Positions 17,255 to 25,389 of a stretch of DNA of 64,000 nucleotides are shown here, one piece after another. The position numbers and the translations under genes are program-made. The stretch is from assembly GCA_937906475.1 (NCBI GenBank), contig CALCZA010000054.1, positions 42,134-106,133 on the forward strand, read 5' to 3'. How positions within the stretch are numbered: position 1 is the stretch's first letter; each line of letters begins with the position of its first letter. Source of the stretch: an uncultured bacterium. Its GTDB lineage: Bacteria; Planctomycetota; UBA1135; UBA2386. The notes beneath the pieces are model-generated. The model made no database searches, was not told the DNA's origin, and saw only the letters and a program-made list of their open reading frames with translations.

Positions 17255-17428
17255 GTGACCAGTTTGGGGCAGACCGCTCCGGACGCGCACCCATGCGGAG
17301 CTACCTGCCCCGCTGAAGAAGTTTCCGCCGAAGTAGTTCCCGCCGAAGAAGTTCCCGCCGAAGTAGTCCCCGCCGAAGTAGTTCGAATGGCTGCCGCCGC
17401 GATGGATGCCTTAAAAAAAATGGCCTGA
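17255..17428 (+). CDS. Possible small repeat protein between pyrH and frr
   Basis: Candidate 57-residue ORF starting at GTG 17255, two codons after and in the same frame as the pyrH stop. It reads MTSLGQTAPDAHPCGATCPA, then repeats of the five-residue unit AE(E/V)VP, then VVRMAAAAMDALKKMA. The repeats are encoded by the 15-base tandem array at 17315-17384. It ends 43 bases before frr. If the pyrH TGA were read through, this would be a 59-codon extension of UMP kinase. There is no Shine-Dalgarno, and coding status is unproven; the alternative is a non-coding tandem repeat. Confidence 0.4.
   Translation: MTSLGQTAPDAHPCGATCPAEEVSAEVVPAEEVPAEVVPAEVVRMAAAAMDALKKMA
17315..17384 (+). repeat. 15-bp tandem repeat array
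   Basis: Four full units and a partial fifth of GAAGTAGTTCCCGCC, with a few substitutions (units begin at 17315, 17330, 17345, 17360 and 17375). The length is a multiple of three, and the array is open in the pyrH frame, where it encodes AE(E/V)VP repeats. An eight-A run follows at 17413-17420. Confidence 0.9.
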
Positions 17429-17471
17429 ATGTGCGCCGTCGAAGCGACTGGCGCAACAATAGGAGACAGAT

Positions 17472-18041
17472 ATGGAAACCTACGACTTGATCATCGAAGA
17501 GCTGAAAGAGAAGACCGAGAAGACGGTCAGGCACCTGCGCGATCAGCTCGCCAGCATCCGCACGGGGCGCGCCGCGCCGGCCCTCGTCGACACGATTCGG
17601 GCCGACTACTATGGCTCGCCGACTCCGCTCAATCAGATCGCGCACATCTCGGTGCCCGAAGCGCGTCAGCTTCTAATCAAGCCGTTCGATGGGTCGCCAG
17701 ACGTCATCAAGGAGATTGAGAAGGCGATCCAGAAATCGAATCTCGGCCTCAACCCGATGTCCGACGGCAAGGCGCTGCGCCTCAACCTGCCGCCGCTATC
17801 CGGTGAGCAACGCCAAAATCTGGTCGCCAAGGTCAAAGATCTCGTCGAGCAGAACCGCGTGGCTCTGCGCAACGAGCGCCGGGATGCGAATAGGGCCGCT
17901 GACAGCATGAAGAAGGACGGCGACCTCACCGAAGACCAGTGCAAGCGCGCTCATGACCTCATTGACAAGGAACTCAAGGCGCTGGAAGGCAAGCTCGACG
18001 AGTGCCTGAAAATCAAGTCGAAGGAGATCATGGAGGACTAG
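17472..18041 (+). CDS. frr: Ribosome recycling factor
   Basis: 189 residues, the normal size. With EF-G it splits the post-termination ribosome. Signature segments are LRTQLASIRTGRA-like (HLRDQLASIRTGRAAPALVD, about 24-43), YYGSPTPLNQIAHISVPEAR, NLGLNPMSDG, LNLPPLSGEQR and the second long helix with NERRDANRAADSMKKDG. The ATG is preceded by AGGAGA (17461-17466). It completes the rpsB-tsf-pyrH-frr cluster. Confidence 0.97.
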   Translation: METYDLIIEELKEKTEKTVRHLRDQLASIRTGRAAPALVDTIRADYYGSPTPLNQIAHISVPEARQLLIKPFDGSPDVIKEIEKAIQKSNLGLNPMSDGKALRLNLPPLSGEQRQNLVAKVKDLVEQNRVALRNERRDANRAADSMKKDGDLTEDQCKRAHDLIDKELKALEGKLDECLKIKSKEIMED

Positions 18042-18166
18042 ATCCTCCGGCCCGATCTGCCGGATTGGGGGCGCACCGAGGCGCTCGCAGGCAGTTCCGG
18101 AGCAATATGACACCTCTCCCCGGAGAAATCTGGGGCAGGTTCCGGGTCGACAAGCCCTGCGGATCC

Positions 18167-18195
18167 TTGCACAGAAGACGGTCAGGCGGTTTCAT
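18167..18195 (+). promoter_or_regulatory. Candidate tRNA-Lys promoter
   Basis: TTGCAC (18167-18172), a 17-base spacer and TTTCAT (18190-18195), then CGCTGCCCCGC. The predicted start is about 35 bases before the mature tRNA. Both boxes are imperfect. Confidence 0.4.
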
Positions 18196-18236
18196 CGCTG
18201 CCCCGCTTTGTGGCTTGAAGACGCCGGGAAGCATAT

Positions 18237-18312
18237 GGGGGCGTAGCTCAGTCGGTAGAGCAGCGGCCTTTTAAGCCGGTGGTCGCAGGTTCGAGCCCTG
18301 CCGCCCCTACCA
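18237..18312 (+). tRNA. tRNA-Lys (anticodon UUU)
   Basis: 76 bases including an encoded CCA. Acceptor GGGGGCG pairs with CGCCCCT (one terminal G-U), D-stem GCTC/GAGC, anticodon loop CTTTTAA giving UUU, T-arm GCAGG-TTCGAGC-CCTGC. The top pair of the anticodon stem (27-43) appears as G opposite G, a small irregularity. Confidence 0.96.
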
Positions 18313-18321
18313 TTCTTGTCG

Positions 18322-18345
18322 GCCACCTTGGTGGCGCTTTCTTCT
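18322..18345 (+). terminator. Terminator after tRNA-Lys
   Basis: GCCACC (18322-18327) and GGTGGC (18330-18335) form a tight hairpin just 10 bases after the tRNA, followed by GCTTTCTTCTG. It lies upstream of the Trm112-like gene. Confidence 0.65.
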
Positions 18346-18410
18346 GTGGCCGATGGCCACGGGCCCAAATCCTTCCTTGGGGTCCTATTCTGGGCTCCTG
18401 GGCCTTCTTC

Positions 18411-18662
18411 ATGATCGATCCTGAGTTCCTGGCGATGCTCGTCTGCCCGACGTCCCGGCAGCCTCTGCGTGAGGCCACGGCACCGGAAATTGAGCAGGCG
18501 AATACTGCCATCGAGCAGGGATCCGCTCGGAATCGTGGCGGTAGCCCGGTTTCTGCTTCGTTGTCTGCTGCGTTGGCAACGACGGATGGGGCCTGGCTCT
18601 ATCCGGTTCAGGAAGGCATCCCCATCTTGCTCTCCGGCGAGGCCATTCCGGTTTCGGCGTAG
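18411..18662 (+). CDS. Trm112-family zinc-ribbon-type small protein
   Basis: 83 residues from ATG 18411. It opens MIDPEFLAMLVCPTSRQPL and ends with a GAWLYPVQEGIPILLSGEAI segment, the pattern of the Trm112/UPF0434 (YcaR) family (LLxxLxCPxxxxPL ... RAYPIRDGIPVML). In other organisms Trm112 activates methyltransferases. The usual second cysteine after CP is replaced by S here (CPTS), so zinc binding may be lost. Longer upstream in-frame starts would run into the tRNA and terminator and are unlikely. Confidence 0.8.
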   Translation: MIDPEFLAMLVCPTSRQPLREATAPEIEQANTAIEQGSARNRGGSPVSASLSAALATTDGAWLYPVQEGIPILLSGEAIPVSA

Positions 18663-18833
18663 TTCGTCCGCCCAAGTTCTGTCCTTCGATCCTCAGCCCG
18701 CAGATCTTCTGATCTTCTAGGTCACCGGGCCGCAATTCAGCCCCGGTCAGACCTTTAGATTGCCGATAGAGCCAAATCTGCCTTCGTGGCCCTCGCGGCA
18801 AACGTCTGACCCAGTAATCTCCTTCGCTCTGCA

Positions 18834-21224
18834 ATGTCGACCACTCCCGAAGAGTCGCAGGACACTCCTGCTCCCGAACCCGATTTCGATGAACTGACTG
18901 GTGTCTACGGCTTCTTCCGCCGTCACCAGATGAAGCTGCTCTACACGGCTGGCTTGTTCACCTTGCTGACGTTCTCGATCGGCGGATCTATCCAAGGTCT
19001 AGTCGGAGGAATCTTCAACAAGGACCGTGAGCGGGCGACGATCAGCGTCAACGGCGAGCGCGTCAAGTTGACGGATGAGGACTACACCTACGGCAGTCGG
19101 CTGTCCCGCAACGCGCGTGCGCTTCCATACGGAGTGATGCTGCAGGTGTTGCCTGGCGAAGGTGGCAGCAGCGAACTCAGCGAAGTGTTGGCGATCATGC
19201 GTCGCGCGGCCATCGCCGAAGGCATTGAGCCGTCGCTGAAGGAAGTCGATCGCGCCATCGAGGCAACGCGCGAGGAATACAAGTCGGAGTCGGCTGCGCA
19301 GTTGGCCGTCAACGGCGGCTTTGGCTCGCTCGCTGATTACCGACAAGTCGTTTTGGAAGCGATGCGCGTTGGCATGTTTACGCGTCTGCAGTTGCTGGCG
19401 CTCGATACCAGCGATGCGGAAGCTATGCGTCAGGGCCTTCTCCATAAGGAGAAGGTTTCGTTCAAGGTCGCGACCTACGATGAGAAGGCGCGCCAGGAAG
19501 AGATGAAGGAGAAGTCGGAATTGACCGACGACGACCTCAAGAAATGGCTCGACGATCAGACGGTCATTGAGAAAGGGCGTATGAGCGCCTTCGATCTGCC
19601 GACCGTGAAGCTGCGCTTCGCTGGTCTTCTGTGGGGCGAAGGACAGTTCAACCCGGAAGAGTGGGCCGAAGGCGTGCTCGCCGCCTACCCGATCACCGAC
19701 GACCAGCTGAAGACCTACTACGACGCCGACAAGGAGTTCTTCAAAATTGAAGACAAGGACGAGTACCGTCTGTTCGAAGACGAGACTGTCAAGGCGGAGT
19801 TGACGCGCATGGTGCAAGCCGAGCGTGTCATGCTCGACCTCAACACCAAGTTGAAGGCCGCGCAACTCGCCGTTGTGCAGCCGCTGAGCGACACCGTCGC
19901 CACCAATCAAAACGACTACAACACCGCGCAGCAGACCAAGCGCACGGCGATGCAGGCGCAGGCTTTGAAGGATCGCGACCTGAACATTAAGGAAGCCGAG
20001 CTCGCGAAGGATGTAGAGAACGCCGACCTGAAGGCCTCGGTTGAGGCTCTGAAGGCCGAATTGGCGCCTCTGAAGGTTGCCTTTACGGGGGCAGAAGCGG
20101 CCGAGACAGCCATGAAGACGGCGTTGGAAGTTGCTCGGGCGGCTGAAGAAGCGGCTCGCGTAGGCTTCGATTTCGTCGCCGAGTTCAACAAGCTCGTCGA
20201 AGGCAAGAGCGGCTTCGTGCACAAGGCGCTCGACAAGCAGGTCACCGCGGAAGAGCTTAAAGACCTCGACGCACTCGGACTCGAACTTGGTTACTGGGAA
20301 CGTTCGATGGTTGCCACCAGCCTTCGCAGCGTCGGCGGTATTGGCAATGGCCCAGGCCGCACCTACAAGGCCTCGATCATCTATCAAGCGCTCGAGATGG
20401 AAGCCCAGCCGCTCAAGGCCTGGGAAGATCTCAAGCCACTGTGTGAGGATGTCTACTACACCGAGAAGGCTGTTGCCGAAGGTCGCGAGAAGACCACGGC
20501 GATGGCCGACGCGCTGCTGCGCCTCGCGAAGGAGAAGATCCCTGAGTTCCTCGCCGAGCGTGAAGCGGAGCGCCAAGGGCGCATCGACACGATGGTCACC
20601 GAATGGGAGGCCGGAGTGACGGATGACGTTGCCAAGTCGAAGGAGATGCTGAAGACTCCGAACCTTGGCACCAAGGCCACGCAGGCCTGGCAAACGAAGC
20701 TCGAACGAAAGCAGCGCGAACTCGAAGGCAAGGCACAGCGAGTCGACATGATCGGCATGCAGGTCGAGCGTGAGATCAAGGGCGAGATCAAGGAAGAGGC
20801 AACCAAGTTCTTCGCCGAGGTGCTCGACGCCGCAGCTGCGGAAGTTGGCTACACGGTGACCGAGTTCGGTCCGTTCCCGCGCTTCCTGGTCCAGCGTCCG
20901 CGCTTTGATGAGGACTACGACGAGACGGTTGTCTACACGTTCACGAACCACAGCGAGATGCAGGCCGGTGACGCCATTGGTCCGGTCGCGGACGGTGCCG
21001 AGCGTCGCTCGCACGTCATCACGTGCAAGAGTGTTGTGCCGCTGACCGCCGACGACTTGACTCGTCGCGAGTTCGAATCCATCCGCAAGCGCTTCGTGGG
21101 CCGGCAGAGTGGCAACGGCCAAAGCTTCGCCTTCACCAAGGAAGCGCTTGAGGCTCGTTATCAGCTTGAGCGCCCCGCGGTAGAGCAGCCGGAAGCGGGC
21201 AGTAAGGGCAGCCAAGACGAGTAA
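18834..21224 (+). CDS. PpiD/SurA-like membrane-anchored periplasmic folding factor
   Basis: 796 residues. A short acidic cytoplasmic tail is followed by one membrane helix (LLYTAGLFTLLTFSIGGSI, about 35-53). The N-terminal external part resembles the SurA_N/PpiD chaperone region: ATISVNGERVKLTDEDY, an AIAEGIEPSLKEVDRAIEATREEY helix and a GSLADYRQVVLEAMRVGMF helix. The middle (about 330-450) is a long A/E/K-rich coiled coil. The C-terminal part has FPRFLVQRPRFDEDYDETVVYTFTNHSEMQAGDAIGPV, which could be a degenerate PPIase region, but I cannot identify an intact parvulin domain. It probably helps exported proteins fold. No operon partner; convergent with the downstream methyltransferase gene. 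Confidence 0.7.
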   Translation: MSTTPEESQDTPAPEPDFDELTGVYGFFRRHQMKLLYTAGLFTLLTFSIGGSIQGLVGGIFNKDRERATISVNGERVKLTDEDYTYGSRLSRNARALPYGVMLQVLPGEGGSSELSEVLAIMRRAAIAEGIEPSLKEVDRAIEATREEYKSESAAQLAVNGGFGSLADYRQVVLEAMRVGMFTRLQLLALDTSDAEAMRQGLLHKEKVSFKVATYDEKARQEEMKEKSELTDDDLKKWLDDQTVIEKGRMSAFDLPTVKLRFAGLLWGEGQFNPEEWAEGVLAAYPITDDQLKTYYDADKEFFKIEDKDEYRLFEDETVKAELTRMVQAERVMLDLNTKLKAAQLAVVQPLSDTVATNQNDYNTAQQTKRTAMQAQALKDRDLNIKEAELAKDVENADLKASVEALKAELAPLKVAFTGAEAAETAMKTALEVARAAEEAARVGFDFVAEFNKLVEGKSGFVHKALDKQVTAEELKDLDALGLELGYWERSMVATSLRSVGGIGNGPGRTYKASIIYQALEMEAQPLKAWEDLKPLCEDVYYTEKAVAEGREKTTAMADALLRLAKEKIPEFLAEREAERQGRIDTMVTEWEAGVTDDVAKSKEMLKTPNLGTKATQAWQTKLERKQRELEGKAQRVDMIGMQVEREIKGEIKEEATKFFAEVLDAAAAEVGYTVTEFGPFPRFLVQRPRFDEDYDETVVYTFTNHSEMQAGDAIGPVADGAERRSHVITCKSVVPLTADDLTRREFESIRKRFVGRQSGNGQSFAFTKEALEARYQLERPAVEQPEAGSKGSQDE

Positions 21225-21251
21225 GGAGGCGGTGCCGAGCACCCCAGACGC

Positions 21252-21326
21252 CCGCTGACGGCGTTGCACGGTTGCCTGGCGACCGCCGGCTGCGCAACGC
21301 GAATCCTCAGCGGGGCGACGCCCCGC
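21252..21326. other. Nested and mutually exclusive hairpins between convergent genes
   Basis: CCGCTGA (21252-21258) pairs with TCAGCGG (21307-21313) and encloses GCGTTGC (21261-21267) / GCAACGC (21294-21300). A second hairpin, GCGGGGC (21310-21316) / GCCCCGC (21320-21326) with a GAC loop, shares bases with the first outer stem, so the two cannot form together. There is no T tract. It lies between two convergent genes and may act in transcription termination or RNA stability. Confidence 0.5.
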
Positions 21327-21464
21327 TTCCGAGCGGCTTGCTTGTGCGCCTTGCCAGCGTGCGCCTGGAGCGCCCATCGTTTTGCGCCGCGGCCGTGACG
21401 GAGGCGGGCCGTGTGAACTGCTGGCCGATTTACTGTGGCCTAGTGGGCGGGCTTGGTTCCTGGC

Positions 21465-22406
21465 CTACTTCGGTTCCGCGATGACGATGATTTCGTCGTG
21501 GGGGTTGATGTAGAGGTTGCAGGCTTTGAGGAGGCCTAGGGGTTTGGCTAGGAGTCCTGGGATCTTGCCTAGGCGGCCAGCTCGTTCGGCTAGGAAGGCG
21601 AACGAGACGTACTTGCCGGCGTAGGCGGAGCCGCAGGTTAGGACCTTGTAGCCACAGTCGGAGAGCAGCCGGTCGATGGTCTGAGGGTTGAAGTGATAGA
21701 GATGCTCGTCGTGCTTGTAGTGGTGCCAGCGCTTGCCGAGTTTGTTGGCTAGGCGGGACTCGACGTTTTGGGTCTCTAGCAGCAGTTTGCCGCCTGGCTT
21801 GATCAGCTTGAGGATGCTGCTGAGCAGAGCTTGGGGGTCTGGGACGTGCTCGATGACGTCCCAGATTGTGATCAGGTCGAACGAGTGGGGCTGCCAGCCG
21901 CGGGCTTCTACGGCGTCGTCGAGGAAGCCGTTGTAGACGCGGTCACTGCCGAGGGACTGGATCGCTGCTTGCGAGATGGCTTCGGAGAGTTCGACGCCGT
22001 GCACGTCGTGGCCGTGCTGTTGGGCGACGCGCAGGAAGTAGCCGGCGGCGCAGCCAACGTCGAGGATGCGGCCCGGTTGGGGCAACCACTTCGACACCAA
22101 CTTCATGCGCTTCTTGTAGGTCTTGAGGTAGAGCGCCGACTCCTTGGCGTAGTCGGCGTAGCCGCGCTCCTTGGGGTTGTCGCTCTTCCAGTAGGTCTCG
22201 TTGTAGACGTCGAGTAGCGCTTGGCCGGTGAGGCGCGGCGTGACGTAGACGAACGTGCAACTACTACAGGTGTAGATTTGGTAGGGGCCGTCCTCGAACT
22301 TAAGCGAACGTTCCGAACTGCCACATACCTGACAACTCGTGATCTCTTCGGACTCAGAGTCCTGGGGCTCGCTCGGGTTTGCGTTCTGGTTAGCGGCGGC
22401 GGTCAT
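21465..22406 (-). CDS. Class I SAM-dependent methyltransferase with N-terminal zinc ribbon
   Basis: 313 residues from the ATG at 22406, which overlaps the stop of the GT2 gene (ATGA); longer frames upstream are not supported. Residues about 24-48 hold two CxxC pairs (CQVCG...CSSC), the zinc finger often found in front of Methyltransf_23-type domains. The Rossmann part has motif I ILDVGCAAGYFLRVA, the acidic HGVELSE, FDLITIWDVIEHVPDP and the LIKPGGKLLLETQN strand. The substrate is unknown; the coupled glycosyltransferase suggests sugar or lipid-linked glycan modification. Confidence 0.88.
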   Translation of the reverse strand: MTAAANQNANPSEPQDSESEEITSCQVCGSSERSLKFEDGPYQIYTCSSCTFVYVTPRLTGQALLDVYNETYWKSDNPKERGYADYAKESALYLKTYKKRMKLVSKWLPQPGRILDVGCAAGYFLRVAQQHGHDVHGVELSEAISQAAIQSLGSDRVYNGFLDDAVEARGWQPHSFDLITIWDVIEHVPDPQALLSSILKLIKPGGKLLLETQNVESRLANKLGKRWHHYKHDEHLYHFNPQTIDRLLSDCGYKVLTCGSAYAGKYVSFAFLAERAGRLGKIPGLLAKPLGLLKACNLYINPHDEIIVIAEPK

Positions 22407-23161
22407 ATCGATTGTTGGGACTCGCTGCGCACGACCTTCTTGCCGCGCTCCAGGAAGCGCTTGCGACAGATTGTGCGGAACATCTTGATCGCGAGTTTGG
22501 CCTGCCGACTGAAGGTGTCGCTGTGCTTGCTCTCGCCGCCCATTCGCCGCGCGTAGGTGACCGGCACCTCGATCACGCGGCAGCGTTCTTGCAGCGCGGC
22601 GCACATCATCTCGGGAGAGAACGCCGGGCCTTGTTCGCGCGTGCGTTCGCGGATCTGCTGCCACGTCGGCTTGGTCAGCGCTCGGAACGTGCAGCCAACA
22701 TCGGTGAAGCGTGGTTCCGCAGGCCGCATCCAGCAGACCTGCAGGAACTTGGCCATGAACACGTTGCCCCAGCGCAGCATGAAGCGCATGTTTGCACCCT
22801 GCTCAACCATTTGTCGCGTTGTGCGCGTGCCCATGACCATGCCGGCGTCATCGAGATAGCTCAGCAGTTTGACGACATCGCGAGCGCGGAAGCTGCCGTC
22901 GGCTTCGACCAGCACCATCATGTCGCCAGTGGCGGCGTTCATGCCGGTGGTCAGTGCCGCGCCGTAGCCAGGCTTCTGTTCGCTGACGACGCGCGCGCCG
23001 GCGGCAGTTGCGATTTCGGCAGTCCGATCCTTGCAGTTGTTGTCGACGACAACAATCTCATCTAGGTGAGGTTCTTGAAGAAACTCTTCGACCACCTGGC
23101 CGATCGTCTCTTCCTCGTTGTAGGCAGGAATGACGAGGGAAACTGTCCGATCGCGGAACAT
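22403..23161 (-). CDS. Family 2 glycosyltransferase (DPM/polyprenyl-phosphate sugar type)
   Basis: 252 residues from ATG 23161 (MFRDRTVSLVIPAYNEEETI). It has a GT-A fold with VVVDNNCKDRTAEIA, GYGAALTTGMNAATGDMMVLVEADGSF (DxD-equivalent EADGS) and a late basic helix. There is no membrane anchor, as in soluble dolichol-phosphate-mannose synthase relatives. A mannosyl- or glucosyl-phosphoprenol product would supply the GT-C type enzymes at 37-45 kb, but this is inference. It overlaps the following methyltransferase by 4 bases. In-frame sequence upstream of 23161 lacks family similarity. Confidence 0.9.
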   Translation of the reverse strand: MFRDRTVSLVIPAYNEEETIGQVVEEFLQEPHLDEIVVVDNNCKDRTAEIATAAGARVVSEQKPGYGAALTTGMNAATGDMMVLVEADGSFRARDVVKLLSYLDDAGMVMGTRTTRQMVEQGANMRFMLRWGNVFMAKFLQVCWMRPAEPRFTDVGCTFRALTKPTWQQIRERTREQGPAFSPEMMCAALQERCRVIEVPVTYARRMGGESKHSDTFSRQAKLAIKMFRTICRKRFLERGKKVVRSESQQSI

Positions 23162-23580
23162 GGCAGTAGAGCAGGATACCGCGACCGGCCGCCGTTGGCT
23201 GAGTGCAATCCACATTGGTCCCACGTTGCGACGACGCCGACCTGGGCGTTGGTCAGCGCCGGGATCGTGAACTTGCTGGCGTGATCGCTGCACGCTGCCA
23301 GCCCGTCGACGGTCGGCCAGTGGCGACCGAGCGCCAGATGTGGCGCTGGCGGCCAGCGCTCGCACCTTGGTCTTTTGCCCAACAGGGCCCAATAACGGCA
23401 ACTACAGCCAGTAAGGCGTGCACAAGTCGACCAGCATGTGGCGGTGGACGGCAATGGGTGGCAACTTACTCCACGGGTCCAGACTGGCGATGCCCGGATT
23501 CGCCCTGATGAGACTCGGTTCGTGTGAACCTGAGGCAGCCTTTTGTCGTTGCCGGCATCGACCCCTATCCTGCATACGCA
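23162..23580. other. Divergent intergenic region
   Basis: 419 bases between the leftward GT2 gene and the rightward repeat protein. Short frames cross it but none resembles a protein. It contains an inverted repeat GCGCTGG (23343-23349) / CCAGCGC (23353-23359), and a candidate promoter at 23543-23571 very close to the rightward start. Confidence 0.5.
23543..23571 (+). promoter_or_regulatory. Candidate promoter giving a near-leaderless transcript
   Basis: TTGTCG (23543-23548), a 17-base spacer and TATCCT (23566-23571), each 4 of 6 to consensus. The start of transcription would fall only about 3 bases before the ATG at 23581, consistent with the lack of a Shine-Dalgarno there. Confidence 0.35.
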
Positions 23581-25389
23581 ATGTTCAGAGTCTTTCCCGT
23601 CGTTCTTAGCACGTTCCTGCTGGCCCCTGTCACGCTCGCCCAACACGGTTCCGATGGCGGGACTCAGCATCGCCAGACTGGCGCCATCTACAAGCGCGAG
23701 GTCGATGGCATGATCGCCGCCATTAGGCAGACTGCGCGCCAGAACGTTGGCAATCCCGCTGGGCCGGGGGTGCTCGGAAGTGATGTGCTTTCGACAGCGA
23801 AGATCCTGACCGCGATGGGCTACAGCCATCGTCGCTACCACGTCAGCGATGGCCCGATCGTGCGACCTTCACTCGACTACCTGATGCAGAGCCGCAAGGC
23901 AGATGGCAGCTTTGGCGATGTTGATGCGACCTGTTGGGTTCTCGCCGCGATGGATGTGTTGAACAAGGACGGCTACGACGAGGAAATCCGAGTTGGCCGC
24001 AAGTGGCTGGGCCGTCGGGTCGACGGCGTGGTCACGTTCAGTGTCTTGGTCCGGCAACTGTTGGAATCGGTGGGCGCGGACAAGTTCCCCGAGCACATGG
24101 CGTCGGACGCAGCGCGGTTGCCGCGCAAGTGGCAAGCCACTAACACCATGGATCGCAACGAAGCCGCGACGGCCTTGGTGAAGCTGGTCGCATGCCAGCA
24201 AGCGAACCTCAAGCTAGACCAGATGGCGGCGAAGCAGATCCCGTTGGACACCTGGTCTGCCACGCAAGAGCGGGCATTCGCATGGCTGTTCTCGCAGCAG
24301 AAGCAGGGCGTGTTCTCGGTGACGATGCCGTTGAAGAATGAGCAGGGTGAGATGGTGATGCGGTCGTTCCCCGATCCGGCGCTGACGGGTTTCGGTTTGC
24401 TAGCGATGCAGAGCAAGTCGATCAAGAGGCGGAATGCCAAGGAACAACAGGCGATCCTCGCTGGCCTCAACTGGCTGGTGAAGCAACAGAACCCCGACGG
24501 TACATTCGGCCGCGAAGTCCTCAATTACACGACGTGCGTCGTGGTGGGGGCGCTGGCTCGATGGGGGGATCCGGTGACCGTGCCGGTGCTCGCGCGCGCC
24601 CAGAAGGCCATCCTGATGTTCCAGAATGCGGAAGCGGGTGGCTATGAGCGCAGCGATCGCGACTTCGGTTCGATCGGCTATGGCGGCAGCCAGCGTGGCG
24701 ACCTCAGCAACACACACTTCTCGATGGAAGCACTGCGCGCGTCGGGCTTGCCCGAGAACCACGAAGCGATGCAGAAGGCGTTGGTGTTCTTGCAACGCAC
24801 CCAAAACTTGAAGTCGAGCAATGACTTTAAGGGCAAGATCCCGCACCCGAACAAGCAAGGCGAGTCGATCGAAGTCGCTTCTGGTGACGATGGCGGCGCC
24901 GCTTACTACCCCGGTAACAGCGCGGCTGGCTACATCGTGCAGCCCGACGGCAAGGCCGTGGCGCGCAGTTATGGTTCGATGACCTATGCGCTGTTGAAAT
25001 CCTACACGCTCGCCGGCATCAAGGGCGATGACCCGCGCGTGCAGGCGGCGGTGAAGTGGATCCAGAACAACTGGACGTTGGCGATCAACCCCGGCTCGGA
25101 TCCGGCGCTTGGTGAGAAGGTCAAGTATCAGGGCCTCTACTATTACTACATGGTGTTGGCGCAGGCGCTCAACGCCGCCGAGGTCGAGACCGTGATGGTG
25201 CCGCAGCAAACGACCGGCGGCGTGTTGCCCAAGAAGGCCATCAACTGGCGCGAAGCGCTGCGCAGCCACTTGGCGAAGACGCAGCAAGGCGACGGTACCT
25301 GGATCAACGGCAAGAACGGTCGTTGGATGGAGAGTCTGCCGCTCTTGTGCACGTGCTACTCGATGATCGCGCTGGAGAGCTGCAAGTGA
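23581..25389 (+). CDS. Secreted terpenoid-cyclase/prenyltransferase-repeat protein
   Basis: 602 residues from ATG 23581, chosen because it opens directly into a signal peptide (MFRVFPVVLSTFLLAPVTLAQ). The rest is an alpha/alpha-barrel built from squalene-cyclase/prenyltransferase-like repeats: DATCWVLAAMDVLNKDGYDE, LTGFGLLAMQSKS, GLNWLVKQQNPDGTFG, LSNTHFSMEALRASGLP, ALVFLQRTQN, GSMTYALLKSYTLAG and YYYYMVLAQALNA. The catalytic DxDD or DCTAE motifs of true cyclases are absent and the protein is exported, so it is probably a binding scaffold rather than an enzyme. Such proteins are frequent in planctomycetes. Its stop overlaps the GTG start of the FAH-family gene. Confidence 0.85.
   Translation: MFRVFPVVLSTFLLAPVTLAQHGSDGGTQHRQTGAIYKREVDGMIAAIRQTARQNVGNPAGPGVLGSDVLSTAKILTAMGYSHRRYHVSDGPIVRPSLDYLMQSRKADGSFGDVDATCWVLAAMDVLNKDGYDEEIRVGRKWLGRRVDGVVTFSVLVRQLLESVGADKFPEHMASDAARLPRKWQATNTMDRNEAATALVKLVACQQANLKLDQMAAKQIPLDTWSATQERAFAWLFSQQKQGVFSVTMPLKNEQGEMVMRSFPDPALTGFGLLAMQSKSIKRRNAKEQQAILAGLNWLVKQQNPDGTFGREVLNYTTCVVVGALARWGDPVTVPVLARAQKAILMFQNAEAGGYERSDRDFGSIGYGGSQRGDLSNTHFSMEALRASGLPENHEAMQKALVFLQRTQNLKSSNDFKGKIPHPNKQGESIEVASGDDGGAAYYPGNSAAGYIVQPDGKAVARSYGSMTYALLKSYTLAGIKGDDPRVQAAVKWIQNNWTLAINPGSDPALGEKVKYQGLYYYYMVLAQALNAAEVETVMVPQQTTGGVLPKKAINWREALRSHLAKTQQGDGTWINGKNGRWMESLPLLCTCYSMIALESCK

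Noticed and set aside
15797..17290. Minus-strand open frame of about 500 codons opposite tsf and pyrH
   Set aside because: It runs through two certain genes and their spacer; composition is that of an antisense shadow.
17315..17384. CRISPR-like array
   Set aside because: The units are directly adjacent 15-mers with no spacers and keep a reading frame; it is a simple tandem repeat.
21252..21326. Riboswitch
   Set aside because: It is downstream of one gene and downstream of the convergent one, so it is not a 5' leader, and it matches no class I know.
18999..21377. Minus-strand open frame of about 790 codons opposite the PpiD-like gene
   Set aside because: It mirrors the real gene codon for codon as often happens in GC-rich DNA, has no family motifs or start signal, and is dominated by leucine, arginine and histidine.
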